A stretch of 64,000 nucleotides of DNA from Coffea arabica (lineage: Eukaryota > Streptophyta > Magnoliopsida > Gentianales > Rubiaceae): assembly GCF_036785885.1 (NCBI RefSeq), contig NC_092330.1, positions 19,812,525-19,876,524 of the forward strand, in the 5' to 3' direction. Shown in pieces: positions 1 through 10,302 of the stretch (positions are counted from its first letter, which is position 1; each line of letters opens with the position of its first letter). The notes under the pieces are model-generated. The model had not been told where the DNA came from and did no database searches. It worked only from the letters and a program-made list of their open reading frames with translations. Position numbers and translations under genes: made by a program.

Positions 1-404
1 CCTTTCGCTTTATTCTTTTAAACTGCCCCGTCCTGTGAAGCAGTGTGGCTTTTCTGGACCCGAATTCATTTTAAGCGTCAATTCAAGAATTTCCCTTCAT
101 CCTTTTATTTATTTACTTTTACATTTTTTTCTTGTTGATTTGCACCATTTTTTTTTCCCTCGTCGCGCAACTCTCAATTATCCTGAAATTGATCCTTCAC
201 GCTTGCGCTTATACATTTGCGCCGACAACTTTGACCGACGATCCGGGCTTCGATCCAGCCGTACCGTTCCTGACTTGTCTCGCGCCTTCAGATCCGCCTT
301 CATGCTTCGATGAGAAGCAAAATATAAAGCAATCGTTCCGACGGAGCTAAATTACTACAGCATAAAGAACGAAGGGGAAATTTGGATTTCGAAACAAAAA
401 AGGG
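1..404 (-). repeat. 5S rDNA intergenic spacer (partial, left window edge)
   Basis: The window opens inside the spacer that lies upstream of a 5S gene located left of position 1. Position 1 is about 8 bases upstream of that gene's start. The sequence repeats, with few changes, at 1567-1978 and throughout the right array. It carries the TATA-like stretch of the upstream gene at its left edge and a six-T Pol III terminator (A-run on the plus strand) at its right edge. Short ORFs here recur in every spacer and are not genes. Confidence 0.93.
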
Positions 405-1036
405 AGGGGTGCAACACGAGGATTTCCCAGGGGGTCACCTAGGGGTGTCAACGGGCCGGGTCCGGGCCGGAATTCATTATTCCGGACCCGGACCCGGATC
501 CGACCCGTTTACCCGACGGTCTTTTATTCTGTGTTCCGGATCCGGACCCGGCGAGTCTCGGATCCGGGTCGGGTCTACCCGAACAAATTTGCCAAAATTT
601 ATAATTTCTAACAAAAAAGAGAAAAAGATATATTTGTAAACAAATTTCTAGCTAATGCAAAGAAAAAACCAAATAAGAAAATAAATCAAATTGATTTTAC
701 TCAAATACATCATCCTAATCAAATTATATTGATAATATATATTTTTTATAAATTATTAAATCATTTATATCCGGATCCGGGTCTAATACGGGTCGGAATA
801 CTATATTCCGTATCCGACCCGTTTTTTTGTTTGAAAAAACGGATCCGGATACGGATAACGGAATTAAATCCCTACCCATACCCGCAAAAATTTCAGGGAT
901 CCGATCCGGATCCGGGTCTAGACCCGACCCGTTGACAGGCCTAGGGTCACCCATCCTAGTACTACTGTCGCCCAAGCACGCTTAACTTCGGAGTTCTGAT
1001 GGGATCCGGTGCATTAGTGCTGGTATGATCGCACCC
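405..1036 (-). pseudogene. 5S rRNA gene split by a hAT element (copy A)
   Basis: Removing the 504-bp insert (440-943) and one copy of the 8-bp duplication (432-439 and 944-951, GGGTCACC) leaves exactly 120 bp matching angiosperm 5S rRNA. The insertion falls at 5S nt 86-93. Nucleotides 1-93 stay contiguous with the promoter (1036 down to 944); the last 27 nt lie on the other side of the insert. Relative to the whole gene at 1447-1566 it carries G70C (intermediate element) and G102A, both shared by all split copies that keep those sites. It keeps C46, unlike most split copies in the right array. It cannot give normal 5S rRNA because the 3' strand of helix I is displaced. Confidence 0.95.
440..943. 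mobile_element. Non-autonomous hAT element (MITE) inside 5S gene, reference copy
   Basis: The ends are TAGGGGTGTCAACGGG on the left and CCCGTTGACAGGCCTA on the right, imperfect terminal inverted repeats that continue into GC-rich subterminal sequence dominated by GGATCCGG and GACCCG motifs. The perfect 8-bp target duplication GGGTCACC flanks it. An 8-bp duplication with TAGGGGTGTCAA-type termini is diagnostic of the hAT superfamily. The core is AT-rich and has no transposase, so movement would need an autonomous relative. The length is 504 bp, one base shorter than the 505-bp copies elsewhere. Confidence 0.93.
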
Positions 1037-1446
1037 GCCATGTTCCTTTCGCTTTATTCTTTTAAACTGCCACGTCCTGTGAAGCAGTTTGGCTTTTCTG
1101 GACCCGAATTCATTCTAAGCGTCAATTCATGAATTTCCTCTCATCCTTTTATTTATTTACTTTTATATTTTTTTCTTGTTGCTTTGCACCTTTTTTTTCA
1201 CTCGTCGCACAACTCTCAATTATCCTGAAATTGATCCTTCACGCTTGCGCTTATACATTTGCGCCGACAACTTTGACCGACGATCCGGGCTTCGATCCAG
1301 CCGTACCGTTCCTGACTTGTCTCGCGCCTTCAGATCCGCCTTCATGCTTCGATGAGAAGCAAAATATAAAGCAATCGTTCCGACGGAGCTAAATTACTAC
1401 AGCATAAAGAACGAAGGGGAAATTTGGATTTCGAAACAAAAAAGGG
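1037..1446 (-). repeat. 5S rDNA spacer, 410-bp class
   Basis: Spacer between the split gene at 405-1036 and the whole gene at 1447-1566. Two spacer classes exist. This one has CCACGTCCTG, CAGTTTGG and TTCATGAATT. The 412-bp class (1567-1978) has CCCCGTCCTG, CAGTGTGG and TTCAAGAATT and a longer T-run. Split genes mostly have the 410-bp class upstream and whole genes the 412-bp class. The split genes at 46755-47387 and 54611-55243 have the whole-gene class, which points to exchange between unit types. Confidence 0.9.
1438..1443 (-). terminator. Pol III terminator of 5S gene
   Basis: On the minus strand the gene end CACCCCT is followed by CCC and a run of six T. Runs of four or more T in the RNA-like strand stop RNA polymerase III. 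The same run follows every gene copy in the window. Confidence 0.85.
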
Positions 1447-1566
1447 AGGGGTGCAACACGAGGACTTCCCAGGGGGTCACCCATCCTAGTACTACTCTCG
1501 CCCAAGCACGCTTAACTTCGGAGTTCTGATGGGATCCGGTGCATTAGTGCTGGTATGATCGCACCC
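1447..1566 (-). rRNA. 5S ribosomal RNA (uninterrupted, copy B)
   Basis: The 120-bp gene reads GGGTGCGATCATACC at the 5' end and TTGCACCCCT at the 3' end on the minus strand. It contains the A box (AGTTAAGCGTGCTTG, nt 50-64), intermediate element (CGAGAG, nt 67-72) and C box (AGGATGGGTGA, nt 80-90) that bind TFIIIA. The product is the 5S rRNA of the large ribosomal subunit, made by RNA polymerase III. It is the only uninterrupted gene in the left array. It has C at -1, like plant 5S genes known to be transcribed. No change that would disable it is visible. Confidence 0.97.
1477..1517 (-). promoter_or_regulatory. 5S internal control region (A box, IE, C box)
   Basis: A box at 1503-1517 (nt 50-64), intermediate element at 1495-1500 (nt 67-72), C box at 1477-1487 (nt 80-90). 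Positions follow the Arabidopsis and Xenopus 5S layout. The hAT target site in split copies (nt 86-93) overlaps the end of the C box, but because that site is duplicated each split copy keeps a complete control region on its 5' side. Confidence 0.8.
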
Positions 1567-1597
1567 GCCATGTTCCTTTCGCTTTATTCTTTTAAAC
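1567..1597 (-). promoter_or_regulatory. 5S upstream promoter (TATA-like, -1 base)
   Basis: Read on the minus strand, the -31 to -1 region has a TATA-like TTTAAAAG at about -30 to -23, GC at -16/-15 and C at -1. Plant 5S genes use a TATA-like box near -28, a GC dinucleotide near -12 and C at -1, as known from Arabidopsis in vitro transcription. The -1 base is C here and upstream of every split gene in view, but T upstream of six whole genes in the right array. Confidence 0.65.
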
Positions 1598-1978
1598 TGC
1601 CCCGTCCTGTGAAGCAGTGTGGCTTTTCTGGACCCGAATTCATTTTAAGCGTCAATTCAAGAATTTCCCCTCATCCTTTTATTTATTTACTTTTACATTT
1701 TTTTCTTGTTGATTTGCACCATTTTTTTTTCCCTCGTCGCGCAACTCTCAATTATCCTGAAATTGATCCTTCACGCTTGCGCTTATACATTTGCGCCGAC
1801 AACTTTGACCGACGATCCGGGCTTCGATCCAGCCGTACCGTTCCTGACTTGTCTCGCGCCTTCAGATCCGCCTTCATGCTTCGATGAGAAGCAAAATATA
1901 AAGCAATCGTTACGACGGAGCTAAATTACTACAGCATAAAGAACGAAGGGGAAATTTGGATTTCGAAACAAAAAAGGG

Positions 1979-2611
1979 AGGGGTGCAACACGAGGATTTC
2001 CCAGGGGGTCACCTAGGGGTGTCAACGGGCCGGGTCCGGGCCGGAATTCATTATTCCGGACCCGGACCCGGATCCGACCCGTTTACCCGACGGGTCTTTT
2101 ATTCGGTGTTCCGGATCCGGACCCGACGAGTCTCGGTTCCGGGTCGGGTCTACCCGAACAAATTTGCCAAAATTTATAATTTCTAACAAAAAAAAGAAAA
2201 AGATATATTTGTAAACAAATTTCTAGCTAATGCAAAGAAAAAACCAAATAAGAAAATAAATCAAATTGATTTTACTCAAATACATCATCCTAATCAAATT
2301 ATATTGATAATATATATTTTTTATAAATTATTAAATCATTTATATCCGGATCCGGGTCTAATACGGGTCGGAATACTATATTCCGTATCCGACCCGTTTT
2401 TTTGTTTGAAAAAACGGATCCGGATCCGGATAACGGAATGAAATCCCTACCCTTACCCGCAAAAATTTTAGGGATCCGATCCGGATACGGGTGTAGACCC
2501 GACCCGTTGACAGGCCTAGGGTCACCCATCCTAGTACTACTGTCGCCCAAGCACGCTTAACTTCGGAGTTCTGATGGGATCCGGTGCATTAGTGCTGGTA
2601 TGATCGCACCC
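1979..2611 (-). pseudogene. 5S rRNA gene split by a hAT element (copy C)
   Basis: The insert at 2014-2518 is flanked by GGGTCACC at 2006-2013 and 2519-2526. The 5S parts carry G70C and G102A with C46 retained. The gene lies 1045 bp from the start of the preceding whole gene. Confidence 0.95.
2014..2518. mobile_element. hAT MITE copy in 5S gene C
   Basis: 505 bp. It shares the GACAGGCC right end with the copy at 440-943 but has private changes (TCTCGGTTCC, ACGGAATGAAATC, CCTTACCC). Left-array copies differ from each other more than right-array copies do. Confidence 0.93.
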
Positions 2612-3021
2612 GCCATGTTCCTTTCGCTTTATTCTTTTAAACTGCCACGTCCTGTGAAGCAGTTTGGCTTTTCTGGACCCGAATTCATTCTAAGCGTCAA
2701 TTCATGAATTTCCTCACATCCTTTTACTTATTTACTTTTATATTTTTTTCTTGTTGCTTTGCACCTTTTTTTTCCCTCGTCGCACAACTCTCAATTATCC
2801 TGAAATTGATCCTTCACGCTTGCGCTTATACATTTGCGCCGACAACTTTGACCGACGATCCGGGCTTCGATCCAGCCGTACCGTTCCTGACTTGTCTCGC
2901 GCCTTCAGATCCGCCTTCATGCTTCGATGAGAAGCAAAATATAAAGCAATCGTTCCGACGGAGCTAAATTACTACAGCATAAAGAACGAAGGGAAAATTT
3001 TGATTTCGAAACAAAAAAGGG

Positions 3022-3452
3022 AGGGGTGCAACACGAGGATTTCCCAGGGGGTCACCTAGGGGTGTCAACGGGCCGGGTCTGGGCCGGAATTCATTATTCC
3101 GGAGCCGGACCCGGATCCGACGGGTCTTTTATTCGGTGTTTCGGATCCGGACCCGGCGAGTCTCGGATCCGGGTCGGGTCTACCCGAACAAATTTGCCAA
3201 AATTTATAATTTCTAACAAAAAAGAGAAAAAGATATATTTGTAAACAAATTTCTAGCTAATGCAAAGAAAAAACCAAATAAGAAAATAAATCAAATTGAT
3301 TTTACTCAAATACATCATCCTAATCAAATTATATTGATAATATATATTTTTTATAAATTATTAAATCATTTATATCCGGATCCGGGTCTAGTACGGGTCG
3401 GAATACTATATTCCGTATCCGACCCGTTTTTTTGTTTGAAAAAACGGATCCG
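3022..3452 (-). pseudogene. 5S gene fragment truncated inside its hAT insert (copy D)
   Basis: Only the last 27 nt of the gene and the duplication GGGTCACC (3049-3056) are present before the hAT sequence, which is cut at 3452. The 5' 86 nt, the promoter and the right hAT end are absent. This is the right edge of the left array. Confidence 0.92.
3057..3452. mobile_element. hAT MITE copy, truncated at array edge
   Basis: 396 bp from the left terminus. It matches the other copies up to AAAACGGATCCG and then switches to unrelated AT-rich sequence. It also lacks a short internal stretch (CCCGTTTACCCGAC region) present in other copies. Confidence 0.9.
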
Positions 3453-3525
3453 CCTTATATGTAGAAGTAAAATGCAATCACCTCTAGACCAACAACCCAT
3501 TTGTTAGTTATTTTGTCATTCTTAT
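3453..3525. other. Junction DNA between 5S array and solo LTR
   Basis: 73 bp of AT-rich sequence unrelated to 5S or hAT, ending in CTTAT (3521-3525), the target duplication of the next element. I recognise nothing in it. Confidence 0.6.
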
Positions 3526-5742
3526 TGTAGACACCAAAATTTTGTCAATTTTTAATGTTTTCTTGGATTTTTTATATTTAATGAGGTATTTATTTTCTTA
3601 CATTTTAATGTGTAATTTTCTCATTTTTGCAGGTTTGTTTTAGAAAAAGAAAAATAAAATAGAAAAAGAAACAAAAAAATGATTTTTGTAAAAATAAAAA
3701 ATAAAAAATTAAATAAAAAAAAGAAAATGGAGACATCATGATGGCTTGGTCATCATGATGCCACCAAAGTCATTCTGCCACTTTTGATTGAAGGCATCCA
3801 ACGAGAGAAACAAGAGAAGAGAAGGAAGCAACAGAAAGAAGAAAGAGGAAAGGAAGAAGAAGAAGAAGAAGAAGAAAAAATTGCAAAAGGGGGCTCCCAA
3901 AAGCTTCTCTAAATTCTCTCTCGGAGCCTTTTTCTTTTGATCTGAACACACACAAACTCCATTCTGGCACCTAGAATACATCTCTCGGCCTCTTCCTCTC
4001 AGGAGACAAAAAGACACCATTAGACAACTAAGAAAAAAATTCCAAATCACTCTCGGCTCTCCCTCTCCCAATTTCACATACACTCTCAACACCAACAACA
4101 ACCCCCTATTCCTCTCTCTCGGATACAAGGAGAAAAGAAAAGAAACCAGAAAGGAAGAGCTAAGAAAACAAGTAGGGGAGGTTATCATCATCAAAAATTG
4201 CCATTGCCGCTACCTCTGTGTAATTTCTCCACTGCAAGACAATGTTAGGCTCTCATTTTTGCTTCTCCCTTGCTGTTCCTTGCCTTAAATTCAAAGTTGG
4301 TGCTGAAATTTTCCTTGGTTACTCAAATTCTTTATGTCCCGTACTATAAGCATGTAGAGACGTTAGTTTGTTCCTTTCTTTTGCTGGTTTTGTTATCATT
4401 ATGTTGTTGGGAAATGGCATAATTAGATTAGAGAGAAAGGATATAAGGTTAGTGTATGCATGTCAAGTGTTTGTGAAAATGCCAAAAAGGAAAAAAGAAC
4501 TAAATTAGTGAATTTTTTGTGCATAGCCTTGTTAAAATAGAGAACCATTAGCTAGCACAGGGGCTGGAAATGTTTGGTTATCCAAAATTTTGGATTTTTG
4601 AGCCTTAAAACCATTAGAATAATTTCCTTCATTTTTTGGGGCTGTTTTGACTTAATGCATCATTTTGTTGTTGTTTACTTGTCAAAATAAGATTATAGTT
4701 GTGATGTAGAAGTTATAAGGAGTGTTTTGGCATAAATTTTATGGTTTTTAGTGGTGATTATAGTGTTTTAAAAAAAATAAAAAATTGGGCTGTTTTTTGG
4801 GCATTTTGGCCACTTTCGGGTCATTTGTTTTTTCTTTTTTGTAAAAACTAGCTTTAAAAACGGAATCTACGCAAAAAATCGAGTTGGAGTATGTATTTTG
4901 ATAACTTTTTTGTGACCGGAAAAATTTCGCCGGCGCCACCGGCAGCCGCCACAGCTGCCATGGCCACCAGAAGCGTCATCTGGCCAGGCAAGAAGAAGAA
5001 GAAACGGAGGGGGAAAGAAGAAAGAAAAGAAAAAGAAGAGAAAAGAAAAAGTGTTGGGCTAATGTTTTATTTTCGATTGGGCCAAGAGTTATTTTTGGTT
5101 GGGTTTTGGAAATGAGTTTTGGTTTATTTCTTTTGGGTTTCGGTTGGGCTAGTAGTCAGAGCCCATGCATTTTTTTGGTCGGGCTTGAGTGATAAAAGGA
5201 TGGGCTGGACCGTTTATTTCTTTTGGATTTCGGCGAGGCTTAGGAATTTCATGCCAGAAAGGCCCGATGGCCTTTTCTTGCCCAATTCAGAAACAAAATT
5301 TGCACTTTAGCCCATGATCTTTGGAGTAGTTTTACTGTGGCCTAGAACATTTTAAATTTCTTTCACTTAGGTTCTTAAATTAATTGCACTTTGATCTCAA
5401 AACTTTATCTTTCATTTAATTTTGTCCCCTAAACTTTGGAAAAATTATATTTTTGAACCCAAAAGTTTTTCGATTTTTTGTAATTTAGTCCCTAGTGAAT
5501 TTTGACCCTTTTTATTATGATTGTTTCTTTTCTTTAATAACTAATTATGTTACTTTTGAATATATTTAACTTGTAATTTTTAGATGTTCTTAAATTTCTT
5601 TACGTTTGACATATTAATGTGAATTTAGTATTTTATCATTATTATTATTTTCAATTAAATTGGTGCCATGATTTTTTTTGTTCATTTTGAGTATAAATAG
5701 GGCAATTTGACTCTATTTAGTTACCAATTCAAAAGGGAGGTA

Positions 5743-8700
5743 TGTGAGAACCCGTAATTTTCTTAATTGCTAGGTTTTATTTTCTTTTAATTGCACGTTT
5801 TTTCACATTTTCTTATTTGGAAAATCTTAAAAATAATTTTTATGAGTAAATATGGTTTTTAAATCATTTTTCTAGTATCGCATAGTTTTTCAAAAATTAA
5901 GAGTATATATCGGACGTGGGACCTGCTAGTGCGAAAAGTTCAGAAAAATTCAGCCAGTTCGGTTAAGTTTTGGATACTGGATTTAATTTATCGGGTGTTA
6001 TGAGATATTTAGAGGTTACCAAGTGGATTGGTGTGAGAGAGAGAAAAGGTTAGGCATGCAATTAATGAAAGTGACATGTGTCACTTAGAGGTTAAATCAT
6101 ACTTTTGACTTACTATTCATAACTTTACCATTTAAACCAAAAATTGACCAAAATTTCCTCAAATTTGCAAGCTTCTTGGCCGGCCCTTATCAAGCAAAAA
6201 GGAAAGAAAAGCTCTCCAATTTCTTAGCTCCAATCTTGCCCAATCTTTCAATTCAACTGGTTAATCTTCAAATTACTCCATAAAACCTCTTAAGTTAGTG
6301 AAGTTAAGCTTGGTTGTGAAGTGGTTTGAAAGCTTAAGGTGTCAAGTTGCTCCTCCTCTTGAGTTGTTAAGGTGAGTAGCTAAGAAACCTCTCTCCTCTA
6401 TCTAATGATGTCTAATTAACAACTTGTGGTAGTTTAAGAGGTGAAATTGTGGGTTATTTTATGATTTTAGTGAGATTGATGACATTTTCTATTTATTTAT
6501 GATTTTTCTGTTTTAATATGATTCATGTGGTGTGGCCATGTATGATGATTGGAAATGATCTAGAATGAAGCCTTAGTGGGTGAATGGTAGTTAATTGCAG
6601 AAAATTTCTGTTTTAGAAGGAACATTGGAAAGTTAGGGTTTCATTTTCCCTAATCCTGCCTGGCACTGTTCATCATAGTTAGAGGCCGAATTAGCCTTAG
6701 GTTAAAACATCAAAGTTGTATGGAATGATATTTTAGAGATGCCTGTAAAATTTCAGGCCAATCGGAGTAGCGTAACTTTTGAAAAGATCGAAATACCCTT
6801 GCTGCCCTGTTTCTACCCGAACTTGAGAATTGCTTCTGTAATTGGCTAATTTGATTGGGAATATGACTGATTTGGTTGTTGAGGTCTTCTGATGAAATTT
6901 AGCCTGGTGTCTTAGCTTTCGAATGGCTTTGATTTCACTTGATTTGGACTTAGGTAGCCTGAATTACGTTTCGTTAACCAGAATGCGGTTTGTTAACCTG
7001 TTTTTGAGGTTCTGGTTTAGTATATTAAATTTTTGACCTAGTTGCACTAGAAACTGGACTGAGTGGCCTTCTTCAACATTGTAGCCCTATCTCTTAGCTT
7101 TGAAACGGTGTGTCTTGTACCTCCATCCGATAACCGTAGTGCCAGTGGTGGCAAAACCGCTAAACGACGTCAAAACTGTTTTTAGGTTTTAGGACCTACC
7201 TTTCATTCCGATTATTTTCCTAGCTAAATCTTGTACTTGAATGATTATGAGCCTATTGAACGGCTGTTATAATGAATTGATGTTGTGTAAGACTTTGGGA
7301 TTGCTTGAGGAAATAATGAAGCCATAAGTGGCTGGGAAAATAGGTAAATACAAAGGGCATGCTGCCAAAATTTTAGGGCTATGTGAGTCTTTCAATTGAG
7401 TTGATCTTAGTACAAATAAAGGGTTTTGGGGGTTGTTTATAACCCTAGGACCAACTGTTATCTTTTTGCTCTGTATTAGTACTTAACTTGGGGCAGCATA
7501 TGACATCTAGTCGAGCCTTATTTGTGCATTTCGTTTACTCGATTTTGGATGTGAAACCTTCAATTAGTTTACTTTAATGATTTTAGGGTTTCTTGGAGAT
7601 CAAAGCCAATCTGAAGTGAAAACTTTTGAAGTATCTGTAGTTAAACCGGTGAGTGTACCACTCCCCTCAATTGCTGTTTAACTTGATTTCTGCCCTGCAA
7701 TCTATGATTTAAATGACTGCACTATCTGTTTATTTTGTTTGAGACGAGGGTGTACTTTATCACACTCGTTCTCTTGTCTGTTCATATGCCAATTTTGGTG
7801 CGAATCTGAATCTGTGTCTGTATCTGTTATCTGTATCTGTATCTGTATCTGTTCGGACGTCGTTTGGAAACTTGTATCCAACGACCTTTCTGTGACCTCT
7901 GAGCTCAACACCTATGGCTAGTTATTCGAGTCGGGCCGGCAAGGGCCTGGTCGATTAGATAACAAACTACGGTAGTCTGTTTTGGGATCTTTGGGTATTG
8001 AGACCCTTGATTCCGGTATACTCTAGTATTACCACTTCTGTTCTGTTCGATGTTCGGGCCCGGTAGGGGTATGTTTGGTGGACGGAAAATTGGTGTAAAG
8101 TGGGGTCTACGGATATGTTGGTTCTATTTATGTTGACGGAGAGTCAACGGGTTCGGATCAAGTACTGCAGATGGAAATCTGGCTCTTGAGAGCCACCTGT
8201 ATCCTTTCCTTTGAATCATTGTGTCTAATCTAGTTTCTTTTATATCTGGTATATGTATCTGATGGGTTAAACGTGAAAGACCATGATTTTACCCCTATAT
8301 GTTTGGAACCTCATTGAGCGAAAGCTCACCCCTTCCTGTTACCTTTGTTTTCCTTGCAGGGAACCACTTCTTGGAACTATGGCTTTGAAGCATGAGTTGA
8401 GCTAGTTAGATATTTTGTATTGCTCCTTAATAGTTGGAAACCCTAATTGTACTTGCTCTTTTGAAAACTAAGCCCTAATGATATTTTGTGTAGTGCGAAT
8501 ACCTCGGATTGCACTGTATATTCAATTGTTCAAGACTCCAATGTACATATATGTATAAGTGTTTGACCTTGTCTAGTAAATGTATTCCGCTGAGACTATG
8601 ATTTTTGGTTTGGTGGGCATGTTCTCACCTTAGTTGTTTCCAATTGTGCATTTTCTTTTGGTCCTATCGCGCGCACTATATCGGGTTTGTGTAAATCGAC

Positions 8701-8778
8701 TTCGTAGTCCCGGCGAAAGCTGGGCAGGCGGTCCGCTAACCCCTTTAGTACGCCTTAGGGGATGGTGGGGCCGTCACA
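5743..8778 (+). repeat. 5' LTR of element 1
   Basis: 3,036 bp, starting TGTGAGAACCCG and ending GGGGCCGTCACA directly before the primer site. It contains an (ATCTGT)n hexamer tract near 7806-7853. Confidence 0.9.
7806..7853 (+). repeat. ATCTGT hexamer microsatellite in LTR
   Basis: Imperfect tandem ATCTGT/GTCTGT units. The matching tract in the 3' LTR (about 12363-12418) has a different number and order of units, so it has changed since insertion. Confidence 0.8.
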
Positions 8779-8780
8779 GG

Positions 8781-8792
8781 TGGTATCAGAGC
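8781..8792 (+). promoter_or_regulatory. Primer binding site (initiator tRNA-Met type), element 1
   Basis: TGGTATCAGAGC lies two bases after the 5' LTR. This complements the 3' end of plant initiator tRNA-Met, the usual primer of plant LTR retrotransposons. Confidence 0.85.
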
Positions 8793-9339
8793 CTGCTTCG
8801 CGTGGTCTCTGCGCGGAGTGAGCCTGGACTGAGTGGTGAATAGGTATGGAGGATTAAATACTAGTCCGAGCAAAAGCTATGAATTGCGAAGGTTCTAGGC
8901 CTTAAATTTTCTTATGATATTTGAGGATCATAGATAGGTATGTCGGGTAGAAATTTTGATTGTAGATAGTTTACTCTTGGAACTGGCCAACTCGAGATAT
9001 GAATTATTTTATTTCGGATTCTCGCGCCCGAGTACTCTAAAGTTGAGGCGGTGTTAAGTATTTGGAGATTTCATTTTGGAACCATGAACAGGCTTTGTCT
9101 GACTAGAATGAGCACAAGAGGTCAATGGACATCTAGTTTGGATAGTAAGTGACGTGAGAGACCAGACGGGCTGATACTGGGACGACTTCACCTTTTCCTT
9201 TTGGTTCACCCGTATATTCCTACCACCTGACGTTAGTATATGTGTTTGTGTACATGGTTATCTGTCCAACTTGATATGTAATTGTGTACTTGCTTATCCG
9301 TCTTTTGATATGGTGTGTTAGGTGCAATATGTTATTTGT

Positions 9340-10290
9340 GTAATTGGTATATTGGATTTTGTTATTTTATTTACTGCATTCATTCATTAAAGTACCCTTT
9401 TGGAAAGAAAAGAGAGAGGGAAGGGAAAACTATATATATCTGAAGGAAGACGTGGTTGCGGATATGGTCCTAACTGTGGAACAAAACGAGGCCAGGGGTC
9501 AAGAGAAGAAAAGGGGGGAAAGAATAGCTGAGCAAAACATGGACCGAGAGTGCCACGTGTGTGCAAGAATTTATTATGACCCATTGTTTTGCTCGACAGG
9601 CTACCATCTGAGTTCCAGCAATTTTGTGAGATGACACATTGGGTTGAGATGTATAAGGAAATGTCGGTTCTCCGAGACGAAATAGAAGTTCAAAAGAACC
9701 TAGCCGCATACTGGGAAGGGCGATGGAAGCACGAGTACTCAGAGAAAATTGAGCTCTTGCACAAGAATTTAGAGCTAAAAAGGAAATACGATGGGATTTC
9801 CGAAGAGGCCTTAACAATGGCACGAAGCACTACTTCTATGGGGGTTACAGAAAAAACTCAAAGGACAGAAATTGCAAGGCCACAAGTGAAGACCTTCCAT
9901 GCAAAGAAAAGGAGCGCATCTCGTGAGAGTCAAAGGTCAGAACAGGGTAAGTGAGGTAGGCCATTTGCTAAGAAGGGTCGTGGAGCGGGTGGTTTGACAA
10001 TTTGTGGTTATTGTAGGAAATCCAATCATATTGAAGTGGATTGTTGGAAAAAGGGGAGGAGGTGTATGCGCTGTGGTAGCGCCGAGCATCAGATTGCTAA
10101 TTGCTCGGGTTTATTGCACGAAAAGAAAGGAATCCAGCAGCCAACCCAGACCGACCCTGGACCGTCAACTAGAGAAGGGACTGGAAGGAAGAGTCTCGTT
10201 TCTTCTGAGGACGTAGAAGGTACAGGCTACTGGTTACTTGAGTTTTGCTCGATTCCGCTCAGAGAAAATTTCGAGGACGAAATTTCTTTA
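9340..10290 (+). pseudogene. gag-type coding remnant of element 1
   Basis: The most recognisable part is two zinc knuckles near 10000-10110, with spacing C-x2-C-x4-H-x4-C (CGYCRKSNHIEVDC and CMRCGSAEHQIANC), as in retrotransposon nucleocapsids. Upstream, 9589-9954 encodes a charged, Leu/Lys/Glu-rich, probably coiled-coil stretch whose C-terminal ~35 residues resemble the tail of the gag at 21176-22093. I see no normal gag core here. The region is broken and no pol follows. Confidence 0.65.
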
Positions 10291-10302
10291 AGAGGGAAAG
10301 AG
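10281..10302 (+). promoter_or_regulatory. Polypurine tract of element 1
   Basis: TTTAAGAGGGAAAGAG immediately precedes the 3' LTR, the expected plus-strand priming site. Confidence 0.75.

Noticed and set aside
440-943. Interpretation of the insert as an intron or as a 5S-derived SINE
   Set aside because: Perfect 8-bp target duplication, hAT termini and inverted ends, no splice signals, no poly-A tail; Pol III 5S genes have no introns.
1472-1476. CCCCC at 5S nt 91-95 where Arabidopsis has CCTCC
   Set aside because: Present in both whole and split copies; a common angiosperm variant rather than damage.
1-3450. Recurrent ORFs of 68-110 codons (for example 1555-1887, 1956-2186, 2299-2550) present in every unit
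   Set aside because: They are copies of spacer and hAT sequence repeated with the array, overlap on both strands, start inside 5S genes and have no domain. They recur because the DNA is tandem, not because of coding selection.
3736-4194. 152-codon minus-strand ORF in solo LTR X
   Set aside because: Low-complexity Phe/Leu/Ser run over a purine-rich (GAA)n tract in a non-coding LTR; no domain.
8781-8792. Possible tRNA gene at the TGGTATCAGAGC motifs (also 20658, 32943, 43809)
   Set aside because: Only the primer-binding complement is present, directly after LTRs; no tRNA body.
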